A DNA stretch of 64,000 nucleotides from Pseudomonas sp. BP8 (GCF_017875955.1 NZ_JAGINK010000001.1:501001-565000); one strand, 5' to 3'. Positions 27,440 to 37,000 are shown, counted from the stretch's first letter. Numbers and translations: made by a program. The notes: generated by a model from the sequence alone, not told the origin.

Positions 27440-28216
27440 ATGTCGAAACGAAATACCCCTCAGCGCCGCCACAATATCCTGGCCTTGCTCAACGAGCAGG
27501 GCGAGGTGAGTGTGGATAACCTGGCCAAACGTTTCGAAACCTCGGAAGTGACCATCCGCAAGGATCTTGCCGCCCTCGAAACCAACGGCCTGCTCCTGCG
27601 CCGTTATGGCGGCGCCGTGCCGGTACCGCAGGAATTGCTCAGCGAACCGGTGCAGCCCGTCTCGCGTTACAAGCAGGCCATCGCCCGGGCTGCCGTGAAG
27701 CGAATCCGCGAACACGCGCGGATCATCATCGACAGCGGCAGCACCACAGCCTCGATGATCCCCGAACTGGGCCGCCAGCCTGGCCTCGTGGTGATGACCA
27801 ATTCGCTGAATGTTGCCCGCGCCATCAGCGACCTCGAACACGAACCCGTGTTGCTGATGACAGGCGGTACCTGGGATCCGCATTCCGAGTCGTTTCAGGG
27901 GCAGGTCGCCGAGCAGGTACTGCGTTCCTACGATTTCGACCAGTTGTTCATCGGTGCCGATGGTATCGATCTGGAGCGCGGCACCACCACCTTCAACGAA
28001 CTGCTGGGTCTGAGCCGAGTGATGGCGGAGGTGACCCGCGAAGTGATCGTCATGGTCGAGTCGGACAAGGTCGGGCGCAAGATTCCCAACCTTGAGCTGC
28101 CCTGGAGCAACATCAACACCCTTATTACCGATGATCGCTTGCCCACAGCGGCGCGCGATGCACTCGAAGCCCGCGGCATCAACCTGATCTGTGCCGCGAT
28201 CAGCCAGGAGCAATAA
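27440..28216 (+). CDS. glmR: DeoR-family transcriptional regulator upstream of glmS
   Basis: 258 residues. The N-terminal DeoR helix-turn-helix ([34 protein letters not shown]) is followed by a sugar-phosphate-binding DeoR C-domain ([22 protein letters not shown]). The stop is 2 bp before glmS, so the two are cotranscribed. The gene at this place in Pseudomonas is called GlmR and is thought to sense amino-sugar phosphates. Target operators are not visible. Confidence 0.9.
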   Translation: MSKRNTPQRRHNILALLNEQGEVSVDNLAKRFETSEVTIRKDLAALETNGLLLRRYGGAVPVPQELLSEPVQPVSRYKQAIARAAVKRIREHARIIIDSGSTTASMIPELGRQPGLVVMTNSLNVARAISDLEHEPVLLMTGGTWDPHSESFQGQVAEQVLRSYDFDQLFIGADGIDLERGTTTFNELLGLSRVMAEVTREVIVMVESDKVGRKIPNLELPWSNINTLITDDRLPTAARDALEARGINLICAAISQEQ

Positions 28217-28218
28217 TC

Positions 28219-30054
28219 ATGTGTGGAATTGTCGGTGCCGTAGCCGAACGCAACATCACGACCATTCTGATCGAAGGCCTCAAGCGCCTCGAATACCGCG
28301 GCTATGACAGCGCTGGTCTGGCCGTCTATACCCAGGACGGTACGCTCCAGCGTCGTCGTCGCATCGGCAAGGTCAGCGAGCTGGAAGCTGCCGTCGCTGC
28401 CGACCCGCTGGCCGGCCAACTGGGTATCGCCCACACCCGTTGGGCCACCCATGGCGCGCCGACCGAGCACAATGCCCACCCGCATTTCTCCGGCTCCGAC
28501 GTAGCGGTGGTGCACAACGGCATCATCGAGAACCACGAAGAACTGCGTGAAGAGCTCAAGGGCCTGGGCTACGTGTTCGCCTCGCAGACCGACACTGAAG
28601 TCATCGTCCACCTGATCCACCACACCCTGAAGAGCACGCCAGACCTGGCCGCTGCTCTCAAGGTGGCAGTCAAGCGCCTGCATGGTGCCTACGGCCTGGC
28701 ATTGATCAGCGTGCAGCAGCCTGACCGTCTGGTCGCAGCCCGTAGCGGCAGCCCGCTGGTGATTGGACTGGGGCATGGCGAGAACTTCCTCGCCTCCGAC
28801 CAGCTGGCGCTGCGTCAGGTCACCGACCGTTTCATGTACCTTGAGGAAGGCGACATCGCCGACATCCGTCGTGACCAGATCACCATCTGGGATCAGGCCG
28901 GGACTCAGGTCCAACGCGAGACCGTCCAGTACCACGAAGGTGCCGAAGCCGCCGACAAGGGCGCCTATCGCCACTTCATGCTCAAAGAGATCCATGAGCA
29001 GCCCACCGTGGTTCAGCGCACGCTGGAAGGCCGTCTGGGCACCGACCATGTGCTGGTCCAGGCATTCGGCCCGCAAGCCGCGGAACTGTTCGCCAAGGTG
29101 CGCAATGTGCAGATCGTCGCGTGTGGCACCAGCTACCACGCCGGCATGGTCGCCCGTTACTGGCTGGAAAGCCTGGCGGGTATCCCTTGCCAGGTAGAAG
29201 TCGCCAGTGAGTTCCGCTACCGCAAGGTGGTGGTGCAGCCAGATACCCTGTTCGTGTCGATTTCCCAGTCTGGCGAAACCGCCGACACCCTGGCCGCCCT
29301 GCGCAACGCCAAGGAGCTGGGCTTCCTCGGCAGCCTGGCGATCTGCAACGTGGGTATCAGCTCCCTCGTTCGTGAATCCGACCTGACCTTGCTGACCCTG
29401 GCCGGCCCGGAAATCGGCGTAGCGTCGACCAAGGCGTTCACCACCCAGTTGGTGTCGCTGATGCTGCTGACCCTTGCGCTGGGCCGTGTGCGCGGCACGC
29501 TCGAGGCCGGCGTCGAAGCCGAGCTGGTCGAAGAACTGCGTCGCCTGCCGACCCGCTTGGGCGAAGCCCTGGCCATGGATGGCACCGTCGAGAAGGTTGC
29601 CGAGCTGTTCGCCGACAAGCATCACACGCTGTTCCTCGGCCGTGGCGCGCAGTACCCGGTGGCGATGGAAGGGGCGCTCAAGCTCAAGGAGATCTCCTAC
29701 ATCCACGCCGAAGCCTATCCTGCGGGCGAGCTCAAGCATGGCCCGCTGGCGCTGGTCGACAATGACATGCCGGTGGTGACCGTCGCGCCGAACAATGAAC
29801 TGCTGGAGAAGCTCAAGTCCAACCTGCAGGAAGTCCGCGCGCGTGGTGGCGAGCTGGTGGTGTTTGCCGATGAGCATGCTGGCATGACCAATGGCGAAGG
29901 GACTCACGTGATCAAGGTGCCGCACATTGCCGATGCGCTGGCGCCGATTCTCTACACCATCCCGCTGCAGTTGCTGTCGTACTACGTGGCGGTGCTTAAG
30001 GGTACCGATGTGGATCAGCCGCGTAACTTGGCTAAATCGGTGACGGTTGAGTAA
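28219..30054 (+). CDS. glmS: Glutamine-fructose-6-phosphate aminotransferase (isomerising)
   Basis: 611 residues. The catalytic Cys2 in MCGIVGAV belongs to the N-terminal glutaminase domain; two SIS domains follow ([46 protein letters not shown]) and it ends NLAKSVTVE. It makes glucosamine-6-phosphate. The last codons form the attTn7 recognition site for TnsD-type proteins, and a Tn7-like element is inserted 24 bp after the stop. The coding sequence is intact, but its terminator has been split. Confidence 0.99.
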   Translation: MCGIVGAVAERNITTILIEGLKRLEYRGYDSAGLAVYTQDGTLQRRRRIGKVSELEAAVAADPLAGQLGIAHTRWATHGAPTEHNAHPHFSGSDVAVVHNGIIENHEELREELKGLGYVFASQTDTEVIVHLIHHTLKSTPDLAAALKVAVKRLHGAYGLALISVQQPDRLVAARSGSPLVIGLGHGENFLASDQLALRQVTDRFMYLEEGDIADIRRDQITIWDQAGTQVQRETVQYHEGAEAADKGAYRHFMLKEIHEQPTVVQRTLEGRLGTDHVLVQAFGPQAAELFAKVRNVQIVACGTSYHAGMVARYWLESLAGIPCQVEVASEFRYRKVVVQPDTLFVSISQSGETADTLAALRNAKELGFLGSLAICNVGISSLVRESDLTLLTLAGPEIGVASTKAFTTQLVSLMLLTLALGRVRGTLEAGVEAELVEELRRLPTRLGEALAMDGTVEKVAELFADKHHTLFLGRGAQYPVAMEGALKLKEISYIHAEAYPAGELKHGPLALVDNDMPVVTVAPNNELLEKLKSNLQEVRARGGELVVFADEHAGMTNGEGTHVIKVPHIADALAPILYTIPLQLLSYYVAVLKGTDVDQPRNLAKSVTVE

Positions 30055-30064
30055 ATCGCTCGAA

Positions 30065-30076
30065 GGAAAAGCCCCC
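30065..30076 (+). terminator. Left arm of the split glmS terminator
   Basis: AAAAGCCCCC directly before the transposon end is complementary to GGGGGCTTTT at 54684-54693 beyond the far end. Together they would form the usual glmS terminator; the insertion separates the arms by 24.6 kb. No replacement terminator is seen before tniQ. Confidence 0.7.
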
Positions 30077-30084
30077 GTTGAAAA

Positions 30085-30125
30085 TCAGGAATTAAGTCGG
30101 TAACGCAGGAATAAAATCGGTAACG
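30085..30125 (+). repeat. TnsB-type binding sites, glmS-proximal (R-like) end
   Basis: Two abutting 20-bp direct repeats, TCAGGAATTAAGTCGGTAAC (30085-30104) and GCAGGAATAAAATCGGTAAC (30105-30124). The same core occurs inverted at the other end. Tight packing resembles the Tn7 right end. A third copy here is not clear. Confidence 0.82.
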
Positions 30126-30204
30126 GACGGTAGCTGGTAGCGGCTCCCGTCCTTATCAATTTCCCCCCTTAAGAACTATTGAACACCTCACGACGGCGTA
30201 TCAG

Positions 30205-31368
30205 ATGCGTTTACAAATCCAGCCTGATGAGTCGCTCGGTTCGTACGTGCGTCGGACGCTCTTCCTGAACAGATACGACGCTAATTTCGGGGCTTTCAAG
30301 TTTCTAGCTGCTCGACCAGGATTCACGAACAGTGAGATCAATCTGATTGCCGAGTCGCTCGGGTGGCCAGGTTGTTACGGGTTCAACCGTCTACTACACC
30401 ACCACACTCCTATGGCAGCTCATTTCGTCATCAAGTACTTCCAAGAAGCCGCGTACTCAGGTAAGGCTTATGGTGAGTGCCGCTCGCATTTTGACGTCTG
30501 GGACGCTTCGTTCTGTCCAGATTGCGTGCGAGAAGATCTTTTTAAGTTGGGGTTCTCTTACTGGCGACGCTTGCTCAACCCTTCAATCACTGCGTGTCAT
30601 AGGCACAACACGGTCCTGCTCGACCGTTGCCCCTTCTGCGGTAAGACCTTTAACTGTAGGGGGCACTCAATGGATGTGATGTGGACTGGGTGTGGGGGAA
30701 GGCATCTTAGGGAAGCCATTTCGGTACCTAACCAGGACTACCATGCACTCAAGCTAGCTAAGGCTTTCCAAGGCGTGTGCTCGTCGCCCTATTACGTTCC
30801 CTATGAAGGGACGATACGTGCCCTCTATGCCAAGACCCAATTCCTTCTTTCATTCTCATCTGGGGAACGAGCAGTTGAGCTTCAGGCATTGAGTAAAACT
30901 CTAGGCGCTCGCCTGAAGTGGATTGAATCTGAGGATTCAAACGACGCGTGTCGATTCGCGCAGCTCAGGTACAGGCTCATTGAGATCATTGCGACCGTCT
31001 ACGAGTCGGTTACTGACTTCCTGGTGGATGCCAGCTTTGATGAGCAGCGACCTCGTATTATCAGCACGCTGTGGTCTACCTACCAGGCTGGCGGGATGAA
31101 TTCTGCTCACTATGTCGAAGAGGACTACCTTTACGGAATCGGGCGTTGGTTTTGTCCCTACCCATCCTCGCAAAGCGAGCTAGACCGTAGTCACGATGGC
31201 TACACAAGACGGCGTCCTAAAATCTATCCGTGTTGCAATTTCCCCCATCCCAAAGGTAAGGGACAACGACTTTGTAGCATTACGGTGAAGCCGCTTCCGG
31301 CCATTCCTGTACAGCCAGCACAAGCGAAAGCTCTCGGGCTGGCCACTCCCCAAATTCCCGCTGATTAG
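30205..31368 (+). CDS. tniQ: TniQ-family transposition protein (short form)
   Basis: 387 residues. The N-terminal ESLGSYVRRTLFLNRY matches the TniQ start, and the zinc-finger region is complete: C104-x2-C107, SYWRRLLNPSITACHRH with C131 and H134, and C142-x2-C145. The C-terminal half (about 170-387) is helical and unlike the 522-residue TnsD elsewhere in this element. TniQ proteins choose target sites and recruit TnsC. It lies just inside the glmS-proximal end, pointing inward. It may direct a second insertion pathway or be left from an earlier element; its target cannot be read from the sequence. Confidence 0.85.
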   Translation: MRLQIQPDESLGSYVRRTLFLNRYDANFGAFKFLAARPGFTNSEINLIAESLGWPGCYGFNRLLHHHTPMAAHFVIKYFQEAAYSGKAYGECRSHFDVWDASFCPDCVREDLFKLGFSYWRRLLNPSITACHRHNTVLLDRCPFCGKTFNCRGHSMDVMWTGCGGRHLREAISVPNQDYHALKLAKAFQGVCSSPYYVPYEGTIRALYAKTQFLLSFSSGERAVELQALSKTLGARLKWIESEDSNDACRFAQLRYRLIEIIATVYESVTDFLVDASFDEQRPRIISTLWSTYQAGGMNSAHYVEEDYLYGIGRWFCPYPSSQSELDRSHDGYTRRRPKIYPCCNFPHPKGKGQRLCSITVKPLPAIPVQPAQAKALGLATPQIPAD

Positions 31369-31405
31369 CTGGCGAATCAGTGATCAATCAGCCAGAGCGA
31401 CCGGC

Positions 31406-31798
31406 TTAGCTGGCTCGCTTGAGATGATCAATCCGTAGATAGGTTTCATACAGCGAGATGAGATTGCCTTGAGCCATCACCTCAAGCGGTGTGCGGCCAC
31501 CGAAAAAGGGATTTTCGTTGCGCATCCTAGCGAAACCCTGAACGTTGTCCTGGTTGGTGAACACGCTGCGCAGGGAAGCATGGATATTCAGCACCAAGCT
31601 GACTCTCTGCTGTTGGTCCCGGTCGAGGCGAACAATGGCCGTGCGTTCCTGTATGACGCGGTGACGGGTGGCGGGGCAAATGCGCAAAATGCGGCATGCT
31701 TGGGAGTCGGTTGCTCGCCATGCTTCGATGATTCGCAAAGCAGCTCTTAACCCAGTGGTCGCTTGGGCGTGGGTGAGCGATAAATTTGAGCCAGCCAT
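31406..31798 (-). CDS. MbcA/ParS/Xre-type antitoxin (DUF2384), apparently orphan
   Basis: 130 residues from an ATG at 31798 preceded by AGGAGTAAGAAA; the open frame continues to 31852 but without a ribosome site. The C-terminal half carries the DUF2384 toxin-binding pattern NPFFGGRTPLEVMAQGNLIS followed by LYETYLR, with a Xre-like helical N-terminus. These proteins usually neutralise a RES-domain toxin (NAD+ degrading) encoded next door. No RES-like gene is visible on either side, so the toxin is either lost, elsewhere, or of another type. Confidence 0.72.
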   Translation of the reverse strand: MAGSNLSLTHAQATTGLRAALRIIEAWRATDSQACRILRICPATRHRVIQERTAIVRLDRDQQQRVSLVLNIHASLRSVFTNQDNVQGFARMRNENPFFGGRTPLEVMAQGNLISLYETYLRIDHLKRAS

Positions 31799-32470
31799 TT
31801 TCTTACTCCTAAGCCCTCCGAGTACTGGAAGCACTACGTAGCACATACGCAATGATGACAGAAAAATGCTTCTCCGTTCGGCTCCCCTGGATTCGAGCCA
31901 TCAATTTGCTCGCCCTGGGCTTTGAAACTCCGGCTCTGCTCCAGGCGATCCGCGAGCAATAGCCGCTTCTTAATGGCGACCGTTGCCGGCGCTGTCTGGT
32001 CGACATGGTTACCTAGATCGACTGAGTCGGCCCCAATTTTCCAAAGACCTGCAGCATCAAGCACCTAGCGACTGTGAGACCGTACTATTTCGCCAATTTA
32101 TCCTACTGCGAAAGACCGCTCTTGGCCGTTAGCTGCCCTTCCTGAAGGGCAGCAATGGGTCGAAATCTGCCGTTCGCGAGTGACAGCTTCCGACCCAAAG
32201 CTGCCCTTCACCACTGACAGCTAGCGGCCAGAAGCGGTCTTTTGTCTCCAGCGGTACGAGTCAGACTCGTGAAGCGGTAATGGCATTATGACTTCATTGA
32301 CGTGCAGCCCATTGAACTATATAAGGAAAACGTATCGCTGATTCCCTGCGAGCTAGCTTGGAACGAGCTGAAGCTTACGTTGGGTCGGATAGATCATCGA
32401 AAGACTGCTGGTCATTGCCAGCGCCATGACGAAGTTTTCGCTAGGCCAGCTGAATAACGGGACTGTCACC
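31799..32470. other. Intergenic region with a large imperfect palindrome
   Basis: No convincing gene. A small minus-strand open frame (31834-32064, 76 codons) resembles no family I recognise. The second half contains the repeat at 32110-32243, then about 170 bp leading to the next gene with AT-rich promoter-like sequence around 32315-32340. Confidence 0.5.
32110..32243. repeat. Long imperfect inverted repeat (dispersed Pseudomonas type)
   Basis: AAAGACCGCTCTTGGCC (32111-32127) pairs imperfectly with GGCCAGAAGCGGTCTTTT (32226-32243). Between them lie nested repeats: CTGCCCTTC with GAAGGGCAG, and TGGGTCG with CGACCCA. Related fragments (TTTGGGTCGGATAG near 33308, TTTGGGTCGAAAGC near 37310, TTCGGGTCGATGAC near 41287) occur at other cargo borders in this element. 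Confidence 0.7.
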
Positions 32471-32896
32471 ATGAGCAACGTTATTGACTTCTCCAAGGTA
32501 GCAAAAGCACGTAAGGCGGCTGAGGCTTTTGTTGATCCCCTAGATCGTGTCAAAGCGATCATGGCCGCTGGATTAGAGCCTAATACGTCCGAAACGTTTA
32601 AGCGCGTAAAGGAATTGCTTCATTCTCGTAATTACAAATTTCAATTAACCTCAAAAAATTTTCCTCTGCCAGCATCTGCAAAAAATAAAGTGATCTTATT
32701 CCCCAAGACTAAGACTGCTTTTATACTTTTTGATAAAAAATTGAAGATTAGTGCTCCTCCTGATTGGCAGGTCAAGCTACTGTCAGCGGATAAGCGTCTA
32801 GAGCCCATTGCTTTTATTGAGCTGATTTCCAAGTATTTTGAAACTTTGGAGCAAAATGATCATGAAAAAGACCGGTCAATCTCAGCAAGTCAGTAA
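32471..32896 (+). CDS. Hypothetical protein, first of a small overlapping pair
   Basis: 141 residues from the ATG at 32471 (MSNVIDFSKVAKARKAAEAF); an ATG at 32426 would add 15 residues. No family recognised. It is soluble, with a lysine-rich centre (KNKVILFPKTKTAF). The base composition is AT-richer than the chromosome around it, which fits acquired cargo. It overlaps the next small gene, so the two are probably translated together. Confidence 0.55.
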   Translation: MSNVIDFSKVAKARKAAEAFVDPLDRVKAIMAAGLEPNTSETFKRVKELLHSRNYKFQLTSKNFPLPASAKNKVILFPKTKTAFILFDKKLKISAPPDWQVKLLSADKRLEPIAFIELISKYFETLEQNDHEKDRSISASQ

Positions 32897-33077
32897 TCCT
32901 GTCTTAGATCAAGCTCTGGATCGGGCAGCGGCTTATATCGACGGCTGTGAGAACACTACTAACGCCTTCAATAAAGTTGCCGGCGACTTGCTGCGTAAAG
33001 GTATACCAGGCCCGATCAACGTTGTCAGGAAGCAGCGTCGGCTGATTCGTGATGCACGGGAAGCTCTCGGGGAATAA
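32862..33077 (+). CDS. Small hypothetical protein, second of the pair
   Basis: 71 residues from the ATG at 32862, ten bases after GGAG; earlier in-frame ATGs lie at 32838 and 32856. The C-terminus is basic (VRKQRRLIRDAREAL). It overlaps the previous gene by 35 bp. Size and overlap recall a regulatory or toxin-antitoxin pair, but no family is recognisable. A strong terminator follows within 30 bp. Confidence 0.5.
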   Translation: MKKTGQSQQVSNPVLDQALDRAAAYIDGCENTTNAFNKVAGDLLRKGIPGPINVVRKQRRLIRDAREALGE

Positions 33078-33102
33078 TTCTTCGACCAGCATGAAGAGCA
33101 GG

Positions 33103-33143
33103 AAAAGCCACTGGATCGATGTCATACGATCCAGTGGCTTTTT
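33103..33143. terminator. Strong bidirectional terminator
   Basis: AAAAGCCACTGGATCG and CGATCCAGTGGCTTTTT form a perfect 16-bp stem with an 8-base loop, with A and T runs on the two sides. It ends the small plus-strand pair and would also stop transcription arriving from the recombinase side. Confidence 0.93.
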
Positions 33144-33354
33144 ATCATTGCGAGCGAAGCTGGCATCACCAACTACTCTTGGAAACTAGCAAAATTTACT
33201 AGCGTACGATTTACAAACATACCCGCTTTGCACTGGCGTGCTGGGTATCGTAGATATGGTTAGAACCGCTCTACGTCACCGAAGCGTCAGTGAGCGGCAA
33301 TGGCTGCTTTGGGTCGGATAGCGACGGTCATACCTCGACAGTCGCTATACGCTT

Positions 33355-33927
33355 TCAGACCTCCGTCTGCTCCGCCATTTCCAATGCGTCATCGACCTCA
33401 ATTCCAAGGTATCGCACCGTGCTTTCAAGCTTTGTATGGCCGAGCAGGAGCTGAACTGCCCTCAGGTTCTTTGTCCTGCGATAGATCAGCGATGCCTTTG
33501 TACGTCTCATTGTGTGCGTGCCGTACATGGCTGGATCAAGGCCAATAGCTTTTATCCACGCTTTGACGATTCGGGCGTACTGCCGGGTGGAGAGATGCGC
33601 TGAGGCGTGTAGCCGGCTTGGAAAAAGACAATCCTCGCTGTGGAGATGGTCTTGATGTATCCAGGCCTGTAGGGCCAGCCGCGTTTGCTCTGTAATCTCA
33701 AATTGCACGGGCCTCTGGGTTTTCTGCTGCATCACTATCGCTCGCGATGACACGTGCTCCCCATGAGCGACGTCGCGTACGCGAAGCTTGGTCAAGTCGC
33801 AGGCTCGTAGCTTGCTGTCGATGGCCAGATCGAAAAGAGCTAAATCACGAGTTTGCTCCGCGATTTGAAGCCTTACCCGAATGGCCCATATATCTTTCAG
33901 TCGGAGCGGAGCTTTTTGCCCGACCAA
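33355..33927 (-). CDS. Tyrosine site-specific recombinase, possible 5' frameshift
   Basis: 190 residues as an uninterrupted frame starting with TTG at 33927. It contains essentially a catalytic domain: R41, K69, H138-T-M-R141, H164 and Y173 (TVRYLGI) are all present. It is a phage-integrase-type protein of the small kind frequent on Pseudomonas mobile DNA. A better start, ATG at 33959 with GGAGGACAAGCC before it, reads MNTISTSSHQPW in another frame and stops after 20 codons. A one-base change between them would fuse the two, so the gene may be a recent pseudogene. No attachment sites are evident. Confidence 0.78.
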   Translation of the reverse strand: MVGQKAPLRLKDIWAIRVRLQIAEQTRDLALFDLAIDSKLRACDLTKLRVRDVAHGEHVSSRAIVMQQKTQRPVQFEITEQTRLALQAWIHQDHLHSEDCLFPSRLHASAHLSTRQYARIVKAWIKAIGLDPAMYGTHTMRRTKASLIYRRTKNLRAVQLLLGHTKLESTVRYLGIEVDDALEMAEQTEV

Positions 33928-34086
33928 GGCTGATGACTGCTGGTCGAAATGGTATTCATGGCTTGTCCTCCATGTGAGGGGGACAAGGATGGTCAGCTCG
34001 GCCGAGAGGCGCTAGCCGACCCATAGCGGACGTTTAGAGCAGAGGAAATATATCCGTTCCCTCTATGGTCGGTGTTCATAGGCTTC

Positions 34087-35001
34087 CTACTCGGGAGGCA
34101 ATGCCCAAAGCTCTTCAAGGTCCACGTCATCACTGCTGGGCCGATGCTCCTTCAGCAGCGGATCGATCTTCAAGATCATGGGTAGGTCGAATGCCGTCCC
34201 CGTGACCACGCAGCAGCCTTTAGCAAGAGTCGGAATCAGAGCCTTGAAACTGGAATCTAATGTGCTGATGGTATTGTCCAGGAGCATAAGGTCGCGTTCG
34301 TTCACCAGCCGGTGGATGAAAAAATTGTGAATCTGCGAAACGATGGTGGGCGAGATGTCGGCTGGTCGCTGACTGGAAAGAGTCAGATAGACTCCGTACT
34401 TGCGCCCCTCTTTGATGATTTCTTCAAACAGTTCTAGCCGATAGTCCTTCCAGATCTCATGCTCACGCGTGGACTGCTCTGAGAGGATGTTGTGAGCTTC
34501 GTCAATGATGATGTGAAGAGTCCTGCTTGGCGGACTCTTCAGGCTCTCTGAGTCTTTATGATTCGTGTAGAAATTCTTAGCGATGAGCAACGGCAAGATT
34601 TTCTTGATTTCGTTTTTGCACCTTTTGAGTGAAATGACATGCAAGAGATGCGGGGGCGGTGGAACATTCACGACTTCAAGAACATTGCGAAGAGCCGTGA
34701 TGGAAGATTTTGCTCTTGCAAGAACCGGCTGAATGTGCTCGTATTGGGCATAGCCAAAGACGACATCTGAACAGAGCTGAAGATAACACCTTAAGATTAG
34801 TTCGTTGAATTGATCGATTTCATCAAGCTTTAGATACTCATTAATGATAGGTCTAATGTTGTTTTCAAAGCCCGCACCATTTGAATTATAATAAGTGCCG
34901 TTGTTGTGCCTGAAGAACTTGTCTTTATTGAAGTAAACGATCCCTTTTAAATACCCCTGCAAGGGAGCGCACTCAATAATTTTCGCAATTTCCCTGCCCA
35001 A
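34087..35001 (-). pseudogene. herA: HerA-like ATPase, C-terminal part (frameshifted gene)
   Basis: 304 codons starting at an internal TTG. The frame is open back to about 35115, where it encodes RAVWEEKFKDVPLKDYVAKV, clearly the continuation of the upstream fragment. It carries the Walker B IIIDEAHN and the SSQRPADIS motif of HerA/FtsK-type hexameric ATPases. Adding one base near 35106-35115 rebuilds one 591-residue protein (34087-35861). The gene is a damaged HerA, or is read by frameshifting, or holds a sequencing error. Partner: the SIR2 gene directly upstream. Confidence 0.85.
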
Positions 35002-35003
35002 GT

Positions 35004-35861
35004 CTAATGCGTCTGACTTGGCCTCACCTGTGCTAAAGGCCTTCTCAAAGACTTTCGCAACATAGTCCTTAAGTGGAACATCTTTGAATTTTTCTTCCCA
35101 GACAGCACGCGACGAAGGAATGGTTGCTGGGTATTGGTTGTGGCCTGAAAGAGCAGACTAAGCGTTTCAACATCCCAAAAGTGAACAGCTTCGATCTTAA
35201 ACTTGTGCTTGCCCTTCTTTGAATCCAGAATAGTTATTTTCTTATCTTTTGCAGGCAGAATCTGGTCTTCGGTGTATTCACCATTGAAGTCAATTATTAC
35301 GAACTGACTTTTATTCTTGAGAGCCTGGAATTTCTCATTGAAAAGGCTTGTGTATAGTTTTGCCAATGTGTTGGACTTTCCGCTACCCGTATTCCCAAAA
35401 ATCCCAAGATGGCTGTTAAAGATGCGTGCCCAGGGCAAGTTGATAGGCACATTTTCCTTGAGCATGGAACCGATGGAAAAATTGGTCTTACCCTCGACAC
35501 CGTAGATCTTACCCACCATGGGCTCACTGAGCAGGGATGCCTTGTCCCTGATCATCGGCATGTACTTTACGCCCTCAAAGAATGTGTCATCCACGATGTA
35601 GCCAATAGGGCGAACATCAATCTTTCTGATGTACAACGTTTTCTCAGCGTCAGCCTCAAGCTTTTTCTCGTCCAAGTGCTCACCTTCTACAAGGCAGACG
35701 ATGTCTATGAATCCGCGCTGAATGGATAAATGTTCTCTGAGTGAAACACCTCTGTACTTAACGCCATCATAGAAAATGGTTTCCTGGCTGGAGTCTTCAA
35801 AGATACGAAGGGAGATTCGGACGCCGGTGACTGCAATTACTTCACCTACGACGACGCTCAT
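35004..35861 (-). pseudogene. herA: HerA-like ATPase, N-terminal part (frameshifted gene)
   Basis: 285 codons. The N-terminal HAS-barrel-like domain MSVVVGEVIAVTGVRISLRI is followed by Walker A GIFGNTGSGKSN at about residues 154-164. The last 37 or so residues (after QPFLRR) are out of frame. Its ATG overlaps the SIR2 stop by 4 bp, so SIR2 and HerA were translationally coupled. In the known SIR2-HerA anti-phage system both proteins form a complex that depletes NAD+ upon infection. Confidence 0.87.
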
Positions 35862-37000
35862 AGCTCACCCTCAACTTCAATTGGATACTCATACTTTTCG
35901 GGTTTGAGCGAAAAGATGTACTTATTAAAGTTTGTGAAGTCTAACCTCACCCCATCAGGCGGCCCAATCACCTTGACATTCTTCCAGAGCTTGAATTCCT
36001 CTCTCATTCTTTCGGCACTATCACGACTATAGCAACAAATGAACGTTTGTAGCTGCGGATTTGACAAGGAACGCTGGACAATCTTCAAAATATGTTCATC
36101 AGCAAACGAAAAGCCAAAGGTGATGAGTATGGAGTTTGGCTTCTCAAGTTCGTAGCTCAAAAGTCTGAGCATCTGATAGTAGTGTTCTTCAAATACTGTC
36201 TCGTGGAACTTCCACTTAGTGGGATTCACGATGGGTAGCTTGTTATAGTCGCGCCAGAAATTGTCCATCTGCTGGCGACTGAACGGCACAGATGGAATAT
36301 CGGCGCTCAGGCCACCTCTTGTGCCAAGGAAGGTAGAAAATTTGTTGATCTTGCCAATAGCTTGCTTAGACAAAAGGTTGCTGAAGTCGCTGGCGTACTT
36401 AACTTCAATTTTATCACCACACTTTGACCAGTAGACCGAGCCATGGAGATGGATGATATTGAGTTGAGGTATTCCGTAGTTGGTTCTCTCAAATATCCCA
36501 GTCTGACACTGGAAGGTACTAAAGTTCTTGGGATGCAAGTGCTTTCTGTGGAAACCAGACGTGCCATCATTGACCACAAAATCATGTGCACCTTTCATTA
36601 TAATTTTGTCAGCAGTGTAGGCAAGACATCCGTCGTAATTGGTCGTGAAAATGTTGATTTTCCGGTTAAGATCCTTGCGCCTATCCAACAGCCCCAAAAG
36701 CGTCGTCAAAAATATCTCATAATTTTCAAGATTAATCTTGCATTCGTTAGAGGTGATAGAGTCTGGCTTAAAAACCTGCACTGGAAAGATGCAAGTATTA
36801 TAATAATGCATGAACAAGGCGGTCCGCTTTTCAGGCCAATATTCAAACTTGGTAGCGAGCGTTTCAATCGTCTCTTTCTCGCCCTTGGCATTTTTTATTT
36901 CTAGCGCAAGGGTTGGAAACAAATCTGCTGAAGCACCTGACCCGATCAATATATTGATATTCTTGTTGTATGCATCCATTGGCTCAATTGATTCAAGCAT
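35858..37000 (-). CDS. SIR2-domain NADase of a SIR2-HerA defence system
   Basis: 380 residues from an ATG preceded by AGGAGCAAGC. The Rossmann motif ILIGSGASADLF is at residues 17-28, TTNYD at 119-123 and the catalytic histidine in HLHGSVYW (His186); FGFSFADEH near residue 300 is also typical of SIR2-like defence effectors. The arrangement with HerA (4-bp overlap) matches SIR2-HerA systems, which cleave NAD+ and abort phage infection. Coding is intact while HerA is frameshifted, so the system may be inactive or altered. Base composition is AT-rich relative to the host. Confidence 0.9.
   Translation of the reverse strand: MLESIEPMDAYNKNINILIGSGASADLFPTLALEIKNAKGEKETIETLATKFEYWPEKRTALFMHYYNTCIFPVQVFKPDSITSNECKINLENYEIFLTTLLGLLDRRKDLNRKINIFTTNYDGCLAYTADKIIMKGAHDFVVNDGTSGFHRKHLHPKNFSTFQCQTGIFERTNYGIPQLNIIHLHGSVYWSKCGDKIEVKYASDFSNLLSKQAIGKINKFSTFLGTRGGLSADIPSVPFSRQQMDNFWRDYNKLPIVNPTKWKFHETVFEEHYYQMLRLLSYELEKPNSILITFGFSFADEHILKIVQRSLSNPQLQTFICCYSRDSAERMREEFKLWKNVKVIGPPDGVRLDFTNFNKYIFSLKPEKYEYPIEVEGEL

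Noticed and set aside
27928..29925. 665-codon open frame antisense to glmR-glmS
   Set aside because: Shadow frame; the sense genes are certain.
31834..32064. 76-codon minus-strand frame upstream of the antitoxin
   Set aside because: No recognisable family and no clear ribosome site; may be a gene remnant but cannot be supported.
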